Shown piece after piece: positions 32,643-41,508 of a DNA stretch of 60,295 nucleotides. A program made the position numbers and the translations under genes. Numbering within the stretch: the first letter of the stretch is position 1; the number at the start of each line of letters is the position of its first letter. The notes beneath the pieces were generated by a model. The model saw only the letters and a program-made list of their open reading frames with translations. It was not told where the DNA came from and ran no database searches. The stretch is from Caryophanales bacterium UBA7476 (GTDB lineage Bacteria > Bacillota_I > Bacilli_A > RF39 > UBA660), in contig DLOU01000046.1 of the NCBI GenBank assembly GCA_002477275.1, positions 25,046 to 85,340 of the forward strand, read 5' to 3'.

Positions 32643-33933
32643 TTAGGATTAATTTTTGTATGTAGTAATCATTTATTATTTGAGTTTCACTTTTTAGATA
32701 GTTAGTTTTTCTTATTTCTTTATTAGCAAGGTAAAGACCTTTGCCGTGACCTTTTCCTTTTGTTGAATATCCCTTTTTTCCAATTTTATTAAGATTAACT
32801 TTTTCTTTTTTAAATGAATTTGATATAACAAAAAACATTTCATTATTAATAGCATATATTTCTATATTTACTATTTTAATTTTTGATACTGTTGCTGCTT
32901 CTATAGCATTGTCTATGTATACACCCAATATTTTTGAAATAGTTCTATTTTGGTTTTTATTTAATTTTTTTAGATACTTATTTGAGGTTTTACTAACATC
33001 CAAAATTAATTCTACTTTTTTGTTTTTTGATGTAATTATTTTATAATAAAGTAAACCTTTAAGGCCTCCTTTTGGAATATTATTTAATTGAGAAATAATA
33101 TCTTTGTCTTCGATATTAATATCTTCAATTATATTGTTAATATAATTTAACGATTCTTCGGTATTATTATTTTCAATATATCCTTTTAAAACAGCTATTT
33201 GATTTTTATATTCATGATTTATAAATGATAGTTTATCTATATTATCTTCAATTTCATTTAGAAACTCAAATAATCCTTCATATTTATTAAATAAATTATT
33301 ATAATCTGTTCTATCTTTTATAAAAATAAATATTGTTATAAAATAACTAATTGCTATTATTACATTTATAAAAAATTTTGCACTCCAATTATAGTTTATA
33401 CTTATGTTATAAAGTAAAAAGAGCATTATAACTAAATATAATCCTAATAAAACTATTGATGAAAACTTACTTCTTTCATTTAAATTTGGTACTATACTTC
33501 GTATTTTTTTATTAATTATAGGTATATTAATTGTTATTATTGAAATAATAAATACCGTTATATTACATAGTAAAATAAAGTACCATACACCTCTCATTTG
33601 ATTTACAGTTATAAATAAGCTAAATATTAAACTAGAAAATAAATCAACTGCTGTTAATACTCCTATTGTTAAAATTGCACCCACAACTGTTTTAAACATA
33701 GTTTCTTTATAAGAAAATTTTAATACTATAATTGAAAGTATAACTTTTAGCATATTGCTTTCTGTCTTATATGTTACTTCATATAAAAAATAAGTTATTG
33801 TTCCAATTAATAAAATTGTAATTATATCTTTAATTCCACCAAATTTAGGATTATTAAAAATTACTTTTGATATTTTAAAGATTGTAAATCCGCATATCAT
33901 GCATCCTATAAAAATTGCTATTTCAGTTGACAA
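32623..33933 (-). CDS. agrC: AgrC-type sensor histidine kinase
   Basis: This 436-residue protein has seven or so N-terminal membrane spans (about 1-205), a linker and an HPK10-type kinase. The phospho-acceptor is H240 (NHEYKNQ), the N-box is YIDNAIEAA, and the glycine-rich loop is GKGHGKGLYLANKE. It should sense the processed AgrD peptide and phosphorylate AgrA. It overlaps agrA by 11 bases, being cotranscribed downstream of it, so the order is agrA-agrC, the reverse of the staphylococcal operon. Confidence 0.93.
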   Translation of the reverse strand: MSTEIAIFIGCMICGFTIFKISKVIFNNPKFGGIKDIITILLIGTITYFLYEVTYKTESNMLKVILSIIVLKFSYKETMFKTVVGAILTIGVLTAVDLFSSLIFSLFITVNQMRGVWYFILLCNITVFIISIITINIPIINKKIRSIVPNLNERSKFSSIVLLGLYLVIMLFLLYNISINYNWSAKFFINVIIAISYFITIFIFIKDRTDYNNLFNKYEGLFEFLNEIEDNIDKLSFINHEYKNQIAVLKGYIENNNTEESLNYINNIIEDINIEDKDIISQLNNIPKGGLKGLLYYKIITSKNKKVELILDVSKTSNKYLKKLNKNQNRTISKILGVYIDNAIEAATVSKIKIVNIEIYAINNEMFFVISNSFKKEKVNLNKIGKKGYSTKGKGHGKGLYLANKEIRKTNYLKSETQIINDYYIQKLILNEKEAK

Positions 33934-34645
33934 TCTGCATCAGCTCCTTCTTTTTGCCTCTTGCTACTTGGTTAGTTGTTGAGCCATCTATAAAACTAAG
34001 GATGTTAGTTTTTGAATCAAAGGAAGATATTTTATCTTTGTTAACTATTAAACTTCTATGTGTTTTTATAAATCTTTCATCTAATTTATCTAATAAATCA
34101 TTTAATGTCCCTGGAATATAATTTGTTCCATATGTTGTTTTAATAATACATCTTTTACTATCTTGTTCTTTTTCTATGCAAATAATATTTCTAAACTCTA
34201 TTTTATGGAGGATATGGTTATACTCGTAACTTAAGCTTTTATGTCTTTGATTGTAATTCTTTAATGCTTTTGTTATATTATCTCTTACCATTTCTTCACA
34301 ATTATCTAACTTATTAATAAAATCTAACAAATATAATCTATTGCCTAATGCTTCAAATTTAAATTCTGAATGCGAGGTGACCATAATAATAATTGATGCC
34401 CAGTCATTATATTTTTCTCTTATAATTCTTGCTGCATCTAGTCCTGAGCCATTACTAGTTTTTATATCTAAGAAATATATTTTGAATCCTATATCCTTAT
34501 TAACGAACTTTTCAAAATCATTTCCATAACCATCAAAGTGAAAAATCTTGTATTCAAATTCATAATTTAACATATAATTATCTATTGTTCTTTTCATTAA
34601 CTTTGAAAATGTCTTATTATCATCACAAACTACAAAATTTATCAT
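33923..34645 (-). CDS. agrA: AgrA-type LytTR response regulator
   Basis: This protein of about 240 residues has a receiver domain (1-125) with the acidic pair CDD near residue 8 and the phospho-acceptor D60 (IYFLDIK). A LytTR DNA-binding domain follows (about 135-240; FRNIICIEKEQDSKRC, ERFIKTHRSLIVN). It would activate agrBD and target genes. I start at the ATG at 34645 (MINFVVCDD), preceded by AGGATGGGAT; an upstream ATG at 34663 adds six residues. It is first in the agrA-agrC operon. Confidence 0.93.
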   Translation of the reverse strand: MINFVVCDDNKTFSKLMKRTIDNYMLNYEFEYKIFHFDGYGNDFEKFVNKDIGFKIYFLDIKTSNGSGLDAARIIREKYNDWASIIIMVTSHSEFKFEALGNRLYLLDFINKLDNCEEMVRDNITKALKNYNQRHKSLSYEYNHILHKIEFRNIICIEKEQDSKRCIIKTTYGTNYIPGTLNDLLDKLDERFIKTHRSLIVNKDKISSFDSKTNILSFIDGSTTNQVARGKKKELMQIVN

Positions 34646-34711
34646 TTTATCCCATCCTAACATACATTATAGATTTTACCATAATTTTCCAATTTTAGGA
34701 TAATAAATTAA

Positions 34712-34745
34712 CAAAAAGACAACTATTTTTAATTAGTTGTCTTTT
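34712..34745 (-). terminator. Intrinsic terminator of tagO
   Basis: On the minus strand AAAAGACAACTA / TAGTTGTCTTTT (12 bp) with an 8-base loop is followed by a T-rich tract. It overlaps the tagO stop. Confidence 0.8.
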
Positions 34746-35853
34746 CTTCTTTTTCTTTATCTTTTTTTATAGGTTTAACTTTTTTTATTTTATTACCGAT
34801 TAACTTCATTCTCTCCGGATTTTTATCTGAAATAATGCTTGTATGAAATACAAACCATAGTATTAATACAAATAAAATTATATAAATAATTATTCCAAGT
34901 TTTTGATCTTTTATCATAAATAAAAGTGTTGCTACTGAGAATAAAATGTCTATTAAATAAATTATCAAAACTGTATTTACTTGTGAGAAATTCATTCCTA
35001 ATAATTGATGATGTAGATGTTGTTTATCTGCTTTAAATATTGGTTGCTTCTTTAACATTCTTCGTATTATTGCAAATAAAGTATCTAATATTGGTATCGC
35101 TAAAATCGCTAGTGGAACAAAGAATGAAATTAAAGCTGGTCCTTTAAACTCTAATAATGAAATAATTGCAATTATAAATCCCAGGAATGTTGAACAATCT
35201 CCTGCAAATATTTTTGCTGGATGGAAGTTAAATAGTAGAAATCCAAGTGTAGAACCTAACATCGCAAATGTTAATATCATTACTAAGCTTCCTGATCTTC
35301 CTTGATATAAACCTATAATTCCAATCGTAATGAAGAAAATTGAACATATTCCTCCACTTAATCCATCCAAACCATCAATTAGATTAATTATGTTTGCACA
35401 TGCTACTATAAATAATATAGTAAGTGGATATGCAAAAATACCAAAATCTAAATTAATACCAAATGCGGTAATATTATTAAGTGTTATATCTCCATAAAAT
35501 GTAATAACTGCTGCTGCTATTAGATGACCAATTAGTTTCTGCCATGATTTAATTGGTGAAACATCATCAGTTATTCCTGTTAAAATCATTATAAAACTTC
35601 CAATAAGGATTGAATTCATTTTTATACTTGGACTACCAAATAACATATATCCCATTAGGAAGCTTAAGAATATTCCTAATCCACCGAAGAAAGGAACTTC
35701 TTTTTTATGTATATGCCTATTTCCTTCCTCTGATCTTGGTCTATCAATTGCGCCAACATGTTTTGCAATTCTAATCATTACTGGCATCAGTACTGAAGAA
35801 AATACAAAAGTTGTTATTACTATTTTTATGGCATCTATTATATCTCTAGTCAT
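34729..35853 (-). CDS. tagO: Undecaprenyl-phosphate GlcNAc-1-phosphate transferase (TagO/WecA type)
   Basis: This polytopic enzyme of about 374 residues, of the MraY/WecA superfamily, has ten to eleven spans. Motifs are PRSEEGNRHIHKKEVPFFGG, the NIINLIDGLDGLSGG aspartates, FAGDCSTFLGF, and the C-terminal DKQHLHHQLL, whose HxHH is characteristic of WecA/TagO rather than MraY. It begins teichoic-acid-like or other lipid-linked polymers on the cytoplasmic membrane face. The start is taken at the third ATG (35853), as AAAGAGATG is its SD. The Lys/Glu-rich tail is ordinary. Confidence 0.92.
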   Translation of the reverse strand: MTRDIIDAIKIVITTFVFSSVLMPVMIRIAKHVGAIDRPRSEEGNRHIHKKEVPFFGGLGIFLSFLMGYMLFGSPSIKMNSILIGSFIMILTGITDDVSPIKSWQKLIGHLIAAAVITFYGDITLNNITAFGINLDFGIFAYPLTILFIVACANIINLIDGLDGLSGGICSIFFITIGIIGLYQGRSGSLVMILTFAMLGSTLGFLLFNFHPAKIFAGDCSTFLGFIIAIISLLEFKGPALISFFVPLAILAIPILDTLFAIIRRMLKKQPIFKADKQHLHHQLLGMNFSQVNTVLIIYLIDILFSVATLLFMIKDQKLGIIIYIILFVLILWFVFHTSIISDKNPERMKLIGNKIKKVKPIKKDKEKEEKTTN

Positions 35854-35903
35854 AAACATCATCTCTTTAGATAATTATAACAAATAATATTAATTTAGCA
35901 AAT

Positions 35904-35930
35904 AAAAAGAACTATATTAGTTCTTTTAGT
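35904..35930 (-). terminator. Intrinsic terminator of eno
   Basis: On the minus strand AAAGAACTA / TAGTTCTTT with a short loop is followed by a T tract. It overlaps the enolase stop. Confidence 0.75.
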
Positions 35931-37149
35931 TTAGTTTTTCTTCTATTCTCATTAATTGATTATATTTACAGATTCTATCTGTTCTAGACATAGAACCTGT
36001 TTTAATTTGTCCTAAATCAAGTCCTACTGCTAAATCAGCAATTGTTGTATCTTCTGTTTCTCCTGATCTATGAGAGATGATTGTTTTATAACCATTTTCT
36101 CTAGCTAATTCTATAGTTTCAAGTGTTTCAGTTATTGTACCAATTTGATTTACTTTTAATAAAATAGCATTCCCTGCATGATTATCAATTCCCTTTTGAA
36201 GACATTTTTTGTTAGTAACAAATAAATCATCTCCTACTAATTGAATCTTATCACCAAGAACCTCTGTAATTTTTGTAAATCCTTCCCAATCATTTTCATC
36301 AACTGGATCTTCAATAGATATAATAGGATATTTTTCTACTAATTCTTTATAAAAATCTATTAATTCATCTGTTGTAAGACTTCTTCCTTCTCCTACTAAA
36401 TTATATTTTCCATCTTCATAGAATTCTGATGCAGCTACATCTATTGCTAGACATACATCCTCTCCTGGTACATATCCAGCTCTTTTGATTGCTTCCATGA
36501 TTAATTCAAATCCTTCAGTATTAGATTGTAAATCAGGAGCAAATCCACCTTCATCTCCTACACCAGTAGCTAAGTGTTTTTCATTTAAAACTTTCTTTAA
36601 ATTATGGAATACTTCTGCTCCAACACGAACTCTTTCTTTAATAGTATCTCTTTGTGGAATAATCATAAATTCTTGAAAATCTAATTTATTATCTGCGTGT
36701 GCTCCACCATTTATTATATTCATCATAGGTTTAGGTAAAGTTTTTCCATCTCCTACATATTCATATAATGGTTTTCCAGCTTCTAATGCGCTTGCTTTTA
36801 AAGCTGCCATTGAAATTCCTAATATAGCATTAGCTCCGAATTTTGATTTAGTTTCTGTTCCATCTAATTCTATCATTGCATAATCTAATGCTTTTTGATC
36901 TTTAGCATCCATTCCAATAACTAAATCTCTTAGTGGTCCATTTACATTTTCTACGGCTTTTAATACACCTTTTCCCATGTATCTATCTCCACCATCTCTT
37001 AATTCTAAAGCTTCTCTTTCTCCTGTTGAAGCTCCACTTGGAACAGCTGCTCTACCAATAATTCCATTTTCTAATTCAACATCTACTTCTACTGTTGGAT
37101 TACCTCTTGAATCAAGTATTTCTCTTCCAATAACATTTTTTATTTTCAT
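35926..37149 (-). CDS. eno: Enolase
   Basis: This 407-residue glycolytic enzyme converts 2-phosphoglycerate to PEP. It shows SGASTGEREALELRD, GGAHADNKLDFQEFMI, the Mg ligands in AIDVAASE, SIEDP and LVGDDLF, the catalytic KVNQIG, and the signature SHRSGETEDTTIADLAVG. It is slightly shorter at the C-terminus than most bacterial enolases (about 430) but complete. It lies between mreB/mbl and tagO, and no other glycolytic gene adjoins it. Confidence 0.98.
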   Translation of the reverse strand: MKIKNVIGREILDSRGNPTVEVDVELENGIIGRAAVPSGASTGEREALELRDGGDRYMGKGVLKAVENVNGPLRDLVIGMDAKDQKALDYAMIELDGTETKSKFGANAILGISMAALKASALEAGKPLYEYVGDGKTLPKPMMNIINGGAHADNKLDFQEFMIIPQRDTIKERVRVGAEVFHNLKKVLNEKHLATGVGDEGGFAPDLQSNTEGFELIMEAIKRAGYVPGEDVCLAIDVAASEFYEDGKYNLVGEGRSLTTDELIDFYKELVEKYPIISIEDPVDENDWEGFTKITEVLGDKIQLVGDDLFVTNKKCLQKGIDNHAGNAILLKVNQIGTITETLETIELARENGYKTIISHRSGETEDTTIADLAVGLDLGQIKTGSMSRTDRICKYNQLMRIEEKLN

Positions 37150-37232
37150 ACAATTCTCCTTATCATAATTTGATCTGCACTATAGCAGAACCTAATATGA
37201 ATATACCACTTTTTTTGTTTAAAAAAAATAGT

Positions 37233-38228
37233 TTAGACAATACTATTCAATTTCTTTACATCATTTAATAATACTTTTGTACCTTCTATAACACATGTTA
37301 ATGGGGACTGTGCGATTAATACTGGTATACTTAATTCTTCTTTTAATTTATTTTGTAATCCTTTTAGTAATGAACCTCCTCCTGTAAGTACTAAACCTTT
37401 ATCCACAATATCTGCGGATAACTCCGGAGGTGTTTTATCTAAAATATTTATTATTTCTTTTACAACTTTATTAATACTTTCTGTTAATGCTCTTTCCGTA
37501 TCTTTTTCTGTTATTCTTATAGTTGTTGGCAATCCTGTTATTAAGTTTCTTCCTTTTACTTTGTATTCTTTTTTTGCACTTGCTCTATAGCAATTAGCAA
37601 AGTTACATTTAATATCTTCTGCTGTTTTTTCTCCTATTAATGTTTCATATTTTTCTTTAATAAACTTTATTATATCTTCAGTAAATTTATTTCCAGCTAT
37701 ATTTATTGATTCGGAAATTACAATATCATTTAAGGATAGTACTGCTATATCAGTTGTTCCTCCTCCTATATCTACAACCATATTTCCTATTGCTTTATTT
37801 ATTTTAATACCTGCACCTAAAGCTGCCATTTTAGGTTCTTCCTCTAAAAATACTTTTCTTGCTCCTGTTTTTTCAGCCATCTCAACTATTGCATTTTTTT
37901 CTACTTCTGTTACACTTGATGGACAACATATTAGAACTCTCGGTTTAAAGAAAGTGCGTGATGCTTTTACTTTTTTTATAAATCTATCTATCATTATTTC
38001 TGTTAATTCAAAGTCAGCAATTACTCCATTTTTCATTGGCCTTACAATTTTAATATCTCTAGGTGTTTTTCCTATCATTTCTTTAGCACCTTTTCCTACT
38101 TCTAATACACTATTATCTTTTGTATCAATCATTACAACACTTGGTTCATTTAATACAATACCTTCTCCTTTTACATATATGAGTACATTAGCTGTTCCTA
38201 AATCTATTCCTATATCTTTATATAACAA
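37233..38228 (-). CDS. mreB: MreB/Mbl rod-shape actin homologue
   Basis: This 331-residue bacterial actin has phosphate loop 1 DIGIDLGTANVLIYVKG, phosphate loop 2 VVDIGGGTTDIAVLS, the adenosine loop VLTGGGSLLKGL, and EEEPKMAALGAG. It polymerises under the membrane and steers wall synthesis. It follows the SpoIIQ-like gene as mbl does in Bacillus, so Mbl is the likelier orthologue; MreC/MreD are not in the window. Confidence 0.95.
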   Translation of the reverse strand: MLYKDIGIDLGTANVLIYVKGEGIVLNEPSVVMIDTKDNSVLEVGKGAKEMIGKTPRDIKIVRPMKNGVIADFELTEIMIDRFIKKVKASRTFFKPRVLICCPSSVTEVEKNAIVEMAEKTGARKVFLEEEPKMAALGAGIKINKAIGNMVVDIGGGTTDIAVLSLNDIVISESINIAGNKFTEDIIKFIKEKYETLIGEKTAEDIKCNFANCYRASAKKEYKVKGRNLITGLPTTIRITEKDTERALTESINKVVKEIINILDKTPPELSADIVDKGLVLTGGGSLLKGLQNKLKEELSIPVLIAQSPLTCVIEGTKVLLNDVKKLNSIV

Positions 38229-38299
38229 TTTTTACCCTCCATTCAATTTATTTATACTTAAATATATATGAAAATATTTAATTTTATGAAAAAAGAAGA

Positions 38300-38968
38300 T
38301 TATTCTTGTGCTTGATTTGAATTATCTTCTTTTTTTACTTCTTTATCAATATATTCAAGTGGATCAACTATTTGTCCTTTTATATATAGCTCAAAATGTA
38401 AGTGGTTACCCATGTCTTTATCTATTTTATTTTCTCCACTTTTTCCGATTAGTTGACCTCTTAAAACTGAATCGCCTTTTTTAACATTTACTTCTGATAA
38501 ACTTTGGTAAATACTTGTATAATTGTTATCATGTTTAATTTCTACACATTTTCCTAGTAATTCATCTTCTTTTACATTTATTACTGTTCCATCTAATATA
38601 CTTACTACATTAAATACTTCATCTTTAGTATAATCTACCCCTGAGTTTTGCATATATGTATTATCATGATAAATAAGTGAACTTTCTTGTTTTGTTTCAT
38701 CGCCTTTATAATCATAATAATATTTACTAATTTTTATATCAGTGTCGGTATATGGTTTTAAGATTGTTTCAATCTGCTGTATAACGGGTGTTTCTTCATC
38801 TATTATAGAGTCTGATACATAATTAATACTTTCACTTTCATTTTCCTGCTCTCTACTACTCTTTTCTAATAATACATTTGATACTCCTACAGTAACTAAG
38901 AAAATTCCTATAAAGAAACATGCATAAATAGTTGGTAATACCCATCCCTTCAATTTTTTTGTTTTCAT
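38300..38968 (-). CDS. SpoIIQ-like M23 protein, probably catalytically inactive
   Basis: This 222-residue protein has one N-terminal membrane anchor (about 8-30), a linker and a LytM/M23 domain (about 95-210). The HLHFE motif (H189, H191) is present. However, the first zinc His of HxxxD is Ser (S109-G-V-D112), and the usual YxHL reads IYQSL, so the metal site is broken. The same loss is known in Bacillus SpoIIQ, which works as a scaffold for the SpoIIQ-SpoIIIAH channel during engulfment. Position upstream of mreB/mbl supports the call. Whether the organism still sporulates cannot be told. Confidence 0.8.
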   Translation of the reverse strand: MKTKKLKGWVLPTIYACFFIGIFLVTVGVSNVLLEKSSREQENESESINYVSDSIIDEETPVIQQIETILKPYTDTDIKISKYYYDYKGDETKQESSLIYHDNTYMQNSGVDYTKDEVFNVVSILDGTVINVKEDELLGKCVEIKHDNNYTSIYQSLSEVNVKKGDSVLRGQLIGKSGENKIDKDMGNHLHFELYIKGQIVDPLEYIDKEVKKEDNSNQAQE

Positions 38969-39020
38969 TTTTTCACCTCATTATAAGTTTTCTCAACTTT
39001 GAGGTTTTTATTCATTTTTT

Positions 39021-39215
39021 TTAAATTTTTGTACTAAGGAAAAAATCCCATAAAAAATTGGTTACTGGATATATAATTGAAAGAGCAATTAATAAATACA
39101 TTACTCTTGCCTGTACTACTCGATTTTTTTTAAATATTTGATTTATATTAATTGATTCTAAACACCATACCACTAGAACTGTTACTAAAACATATAATAT
39201 TGCTTTAGCACTCAT
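39021..39215 (-). CDS. DUF1146/YwzB-like small membrane protein
   Basis: This 64-residue protein has two hydrophobic helices, the motif WCLESININQIF, a QARVMYLLIALSI helix and a C-terminal FLWDFFLSTK. This matches the short DUF1146 family found near murA and spoIID/spoIIQ in Firmicutes. Function unknown. It overlaps the end of rpiB by 11 bases and precedes the SpoIIQ-like gene. Confidence 0.75.
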   Translation of the reverse strand: MSAKAILYVLVTVLVVWCLESININQIFKKNRVVQARVMYLLIALSIIYPVTNFLWDFFLSTKI

Positions 39216-39648
39216 GTTCTTCCTCGTATTTTGTAATTTTATTTATTCTTCTTTGATGTCTTTCATCATTAGAGAATGGTGTTTCTAAAAATGTTCTTAC
39301 TATTTCTAGTGCTTCTTCTTGTGGTACTTCTGCTGATAAAGCAACTACATTTGAATCATTATCATTTCTTGTGTATTTTGCTTCTTCTTTGTTTGATACT
39401 TTTGCACATCTTATTCCTTTTACTTTATTGCACGCAATTGATATACCTATTCCTGATCCACATATTGCAATTCCTTTTTCCACATCTTTTGTGGATACTT
39501 TTTCTGAAAGAGCTATTCCATAATCTGGATAGTCTGCACTTTCTTCACTGTTTGTTCCAAAATCAATTATTTCATATTCTTTTAAATTTTCTTTTAAATA
39601 TTCTTTTAATTTGTAACCTCTATGGTCTGAAGCTATTCCTATTTTCAT
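39205..39648 (-). CDS. rpiB: Ribose-5-phosphate isomerase B
   Basis: This 147-residue RpiB/LacAB-family isomerase has SDHRGYKLKEYLK near the N-terminus, the DYPDYG loop, the catalytic Cys in GIAICGSGIGISIACNK, and RNDNDSNVVALSA. It interconverts ribose-5-P and ribulose-5-P. It is first in a run rpiB, DUF1146, SpoIIQ-like. Its upstream region carries the DnaA-box cluster. Confidence 0.96.
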   Translation of the reverse strand: MKIGIASDHRGYKLKEYLKENLKEYEIIDFGTNSEESADYPDYGIALSEKVSTKDVEKGIAICGSGIGISIACNKVKGIRCAKVSNKEEAKYTRNDNDSNVVALSAEVPQEEALEIVRTFLETPFSNDERHQRRINKITKYEEEHEC

Positions 39649-39681
39649 TTTTTACCTTCTTTCTAATATTAGTATAACAAA

Positions 39682-39732
39682 ATATCCACAAAAATTGTGG
39701 ATATTTATTTTTTGTTGACATTTTTATCCACA
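39682..39732. promoter_or_regulatory. Cluster of three DnaA-box-like sites
   Basis: TTATCCACA (39724-39732) is a perfect DnaA box. ATATCCACA (39682-39690) and its inverted copy TGTGGATAT (39696-39704) each differ at one position. The inverted pair also forms a 12-bp hairpin followed by a T-rich run on the plus strand. The cluster sits between divergent rpiB and the phase-variable gene, with AT-rich DNA to its right. Confidence 0.5.
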
Positions 39733-39788
39733 AAAGTTGTTGATTTTTATTTCTTATTATAATAATATTAGAATGAGGTGGCATATAT

Positions 39789-40408
39789 ATGGAATTATTT
39801 ATACAAGGTGAGTTATTTTTAAGAAAAAGAAGAGATGCTCTTAAAACTATTAAAATTACTCCTGAAATGTTTGAAAATTTTGATCCTGATAACATAAATG
39901 ATTTTTTTACTCATGCAATTAATTTTGGTGAAACTACATATATATATATCAATTAGTTATGACAGAAACTGGACCTAAAATGAGATATAGAAATATTGAT
40001 GGTAGAATGAGTCCTCTTACTTCTGTTACTTTTGAGGAGATTGAAAATAATTATATTTCCCTTTCTGATTTTTTCAAAGAGAGTAATTTTATTGGTAGAC
40101 AGGCAAAAATAACAACTAATTATCATGATCCTGGTAAGTATGATGATAGATTGTTATTATATAAAGGTTATGGTCATGTTTTAACTTATGATTATACTAG
40201 AACTGATGCTTTATTTAAAAAGAAGATTCCAATACAAATATATGATGCTGATCATATTTCAAAAATTGAACTTTCAAATAATAAAATGGATTTATATAGT
40301 AATCCGGGTGATTTATATTTTAAACTATATAAAGAAATAATAAATGAAACTAAAGAAATGAAAAAGAAACAAGATAAGGAAAATGGTAATAATAATGCAA
40401 AAAAATAA
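39789..40408 (+). pseudogene. Unknown gene with an AT-repeat frameshift (possible phase-variable gene)
   Basis: An ATG at 39789 with SD GAGGTGG opens a 56-codon frame (MELFIQGELFLRKRRDALKT...) that stops at 39956. The next frame (39959-40408, 149 residues) continues the same protein. The joint is an (AT)6 tract at 39938-39949; removing one AT unit fuses the frames, giving ...ETTYIYQLVMTETGPKMRYRN.... The full product would be about 205 residues, soluble, with a Lys-rich C-terminus. I do not recognise a family. The second ORF has no SD of its own, so it is not an independent gene. Possible explanations are phase variation, decay or sequence error. Confidence 0.7.
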
Positions 40409-40437
40409 CTAGTTTATTATAACTAGTTATTTTTTTA
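40399..40437. terminator. Bidirectional terminator before rpmE
   Basis: AAATAACTAGTT / AACTAGTTATTT (12 bp) with a 6-base loop is flanked by A and T runs. It is shared by the unknown plus-strand gene and rpmE. Confidence 0.85.
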
Positions 40438-40653
40438 TTAAGCTTCTTCTTTTGTAGTGAATCCGTATTTTTTGTTGAATTTATCAACACGTCCTGCACG
40501 TGATGCTCTTCCTTGTTTTCCAGTATAGAATGGATGACATTTTGAACAAACTTCAACTACTATTTCTTCTTTTGTTGATTTAGTTGTAAAAGTTTCTCCA
40601 CAAGCGCAAGTAACTTTTGATTCTTTATAATCTGGATGTATTCCCTTTTTCAT
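40438..40653 (-). CDS. rpmE: 50S ribosomal protein L31, zinc-binding type
   Basis: This protein has 71 residues from MKKGIHPDYKESKVTCACGETF, with zinc ligands in CAC and VCSKCHPFYTGKQ and a basic C-terminus (GRVDKFNKKYGF). The start at 40653 is chosen because AAGGAGAG lies just upstream; an ATG at 40674 would put this SD inside the gene. It is monocistronic with a strong terminator. Confidence 0.96.
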   Translation of the reverse strand: MKKGIHPDYKESKVTCACGETFTTKSTKEEIVVEVCSKCHPFYTGKQGRASRAGRVDKFNKKYGFTTKEEA

Positions 40654-40758
40654 TTCTGTCTCTCCTTCCGCCATGACTCAATTTAAGTCATAGTAATTAA
40701 TAGCGAATTTATTATAACAAGTATTTTTAGATATATCAAGCTTTTTTTTATATTTTAC

Positions 40759-41487
40759 CTATTTTGATTGTGTAAAATTATAATCTTCTATTATTATTTT
40801 TGATATTTTTTTATATCCATTAGTATTTGGATATAAACTATTTTTTAATTCAAAGTCTTCAGAAGAAAATATATTATTTGTATTTATAAAAACTATATTT
40901 TCTATAGGAATTTCTTTATATTTATTATTAAGTTTTCTTATTAAAGAGTTATATTTATTACTATTTTCTGGATATCCAATTATATATATTTTTCTTTTTG
41001 TATATAGTCTAATATTATTAAGTAATTCTAAAAAATTATTGTATACATAGTCTACTATTTTATTTTCTTCATACTCTGATATATTGTCATTATTAATAAT
41101 ATTATATTCGTAGATTATATCATTTAGTCCTACAGATATTGTTATTATATCTGCATCTTGAAGTGACTTTTTTATATTTAAACTATTTCTGTCTAATATA
41201 TATGTATTATTTTCAAGTATATCATTTTTTATTGTTTTTATATCTTTATTCTTACTTGTATAAAAATCTATAAAGTTTACTTCACCTTTTTTTTCTAAAT
41301 AATCTTTAAAGTAGTCTTCATATCCATAACCTACTCCTCCATATGAATTTATTCCCATTGAAAAAGAATCACCAAGAGTTAGGTATGTAACCTTATTGTT
41401 GTTTTCTGTTTTATAAACAATTATTACGGATAAAGATATTATTATTAATACTAATAACTTAGTAAGTTTTTTCACATGTTCCTCCAA
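40759..41487 (-). CDS. SGNH/GDSL-like exported hydrolase with atypical active site
   Basis: This protein has 242 residues. An N-terminal signal anchor (about 8-28) is followed by an SGNH fold with the GDS block (TLGDSFSMG), an Asn block (SVGLNDI) and the C-terminal PNxxGY block. In that last block the usual DxxHPN reads NSLYPNTNGY, so the catalytic His is Tyr. The protein is either inactive or uses another residue. Relatives deacylate lipids or wall polysaccharides. It follows murA by about 20 bases. Confidence 0.75.
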   Translation of the reverse strand: MEEHVKKLTKLLVLIIISLSVIIVYKTENNNKVTYLTLGDSFSMGINSYGGVGYGYEDYFKDYLEKKGEVNFIDFYTSKNKDIKTIKNDILENNTYILDRNSLNIKKSLQDADIITISVGLNDIIYEYNIINNDNISEYEENKIVDYVYNNFLELLNNIRLYTKRKIYIIGYPENSNKYNSLIRKLNNKYKEIPIENIVFINTNNIFSSEDFELKNSLYPNTNGYKKISKIIIEDYNFTQSK

Positions 41488-41508
41488 AATAAAAAGAGTC
41501 TTTATTTA

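Noticed and set aside
39649..39788. Chromosomal origin (oriC)
   Set aside because: Three DnaA-box-like sites are present, but dnaA and dnaN are not adjacent, there is no larger box array, and two of the boxes form a hairpin that could equally be a terminator.
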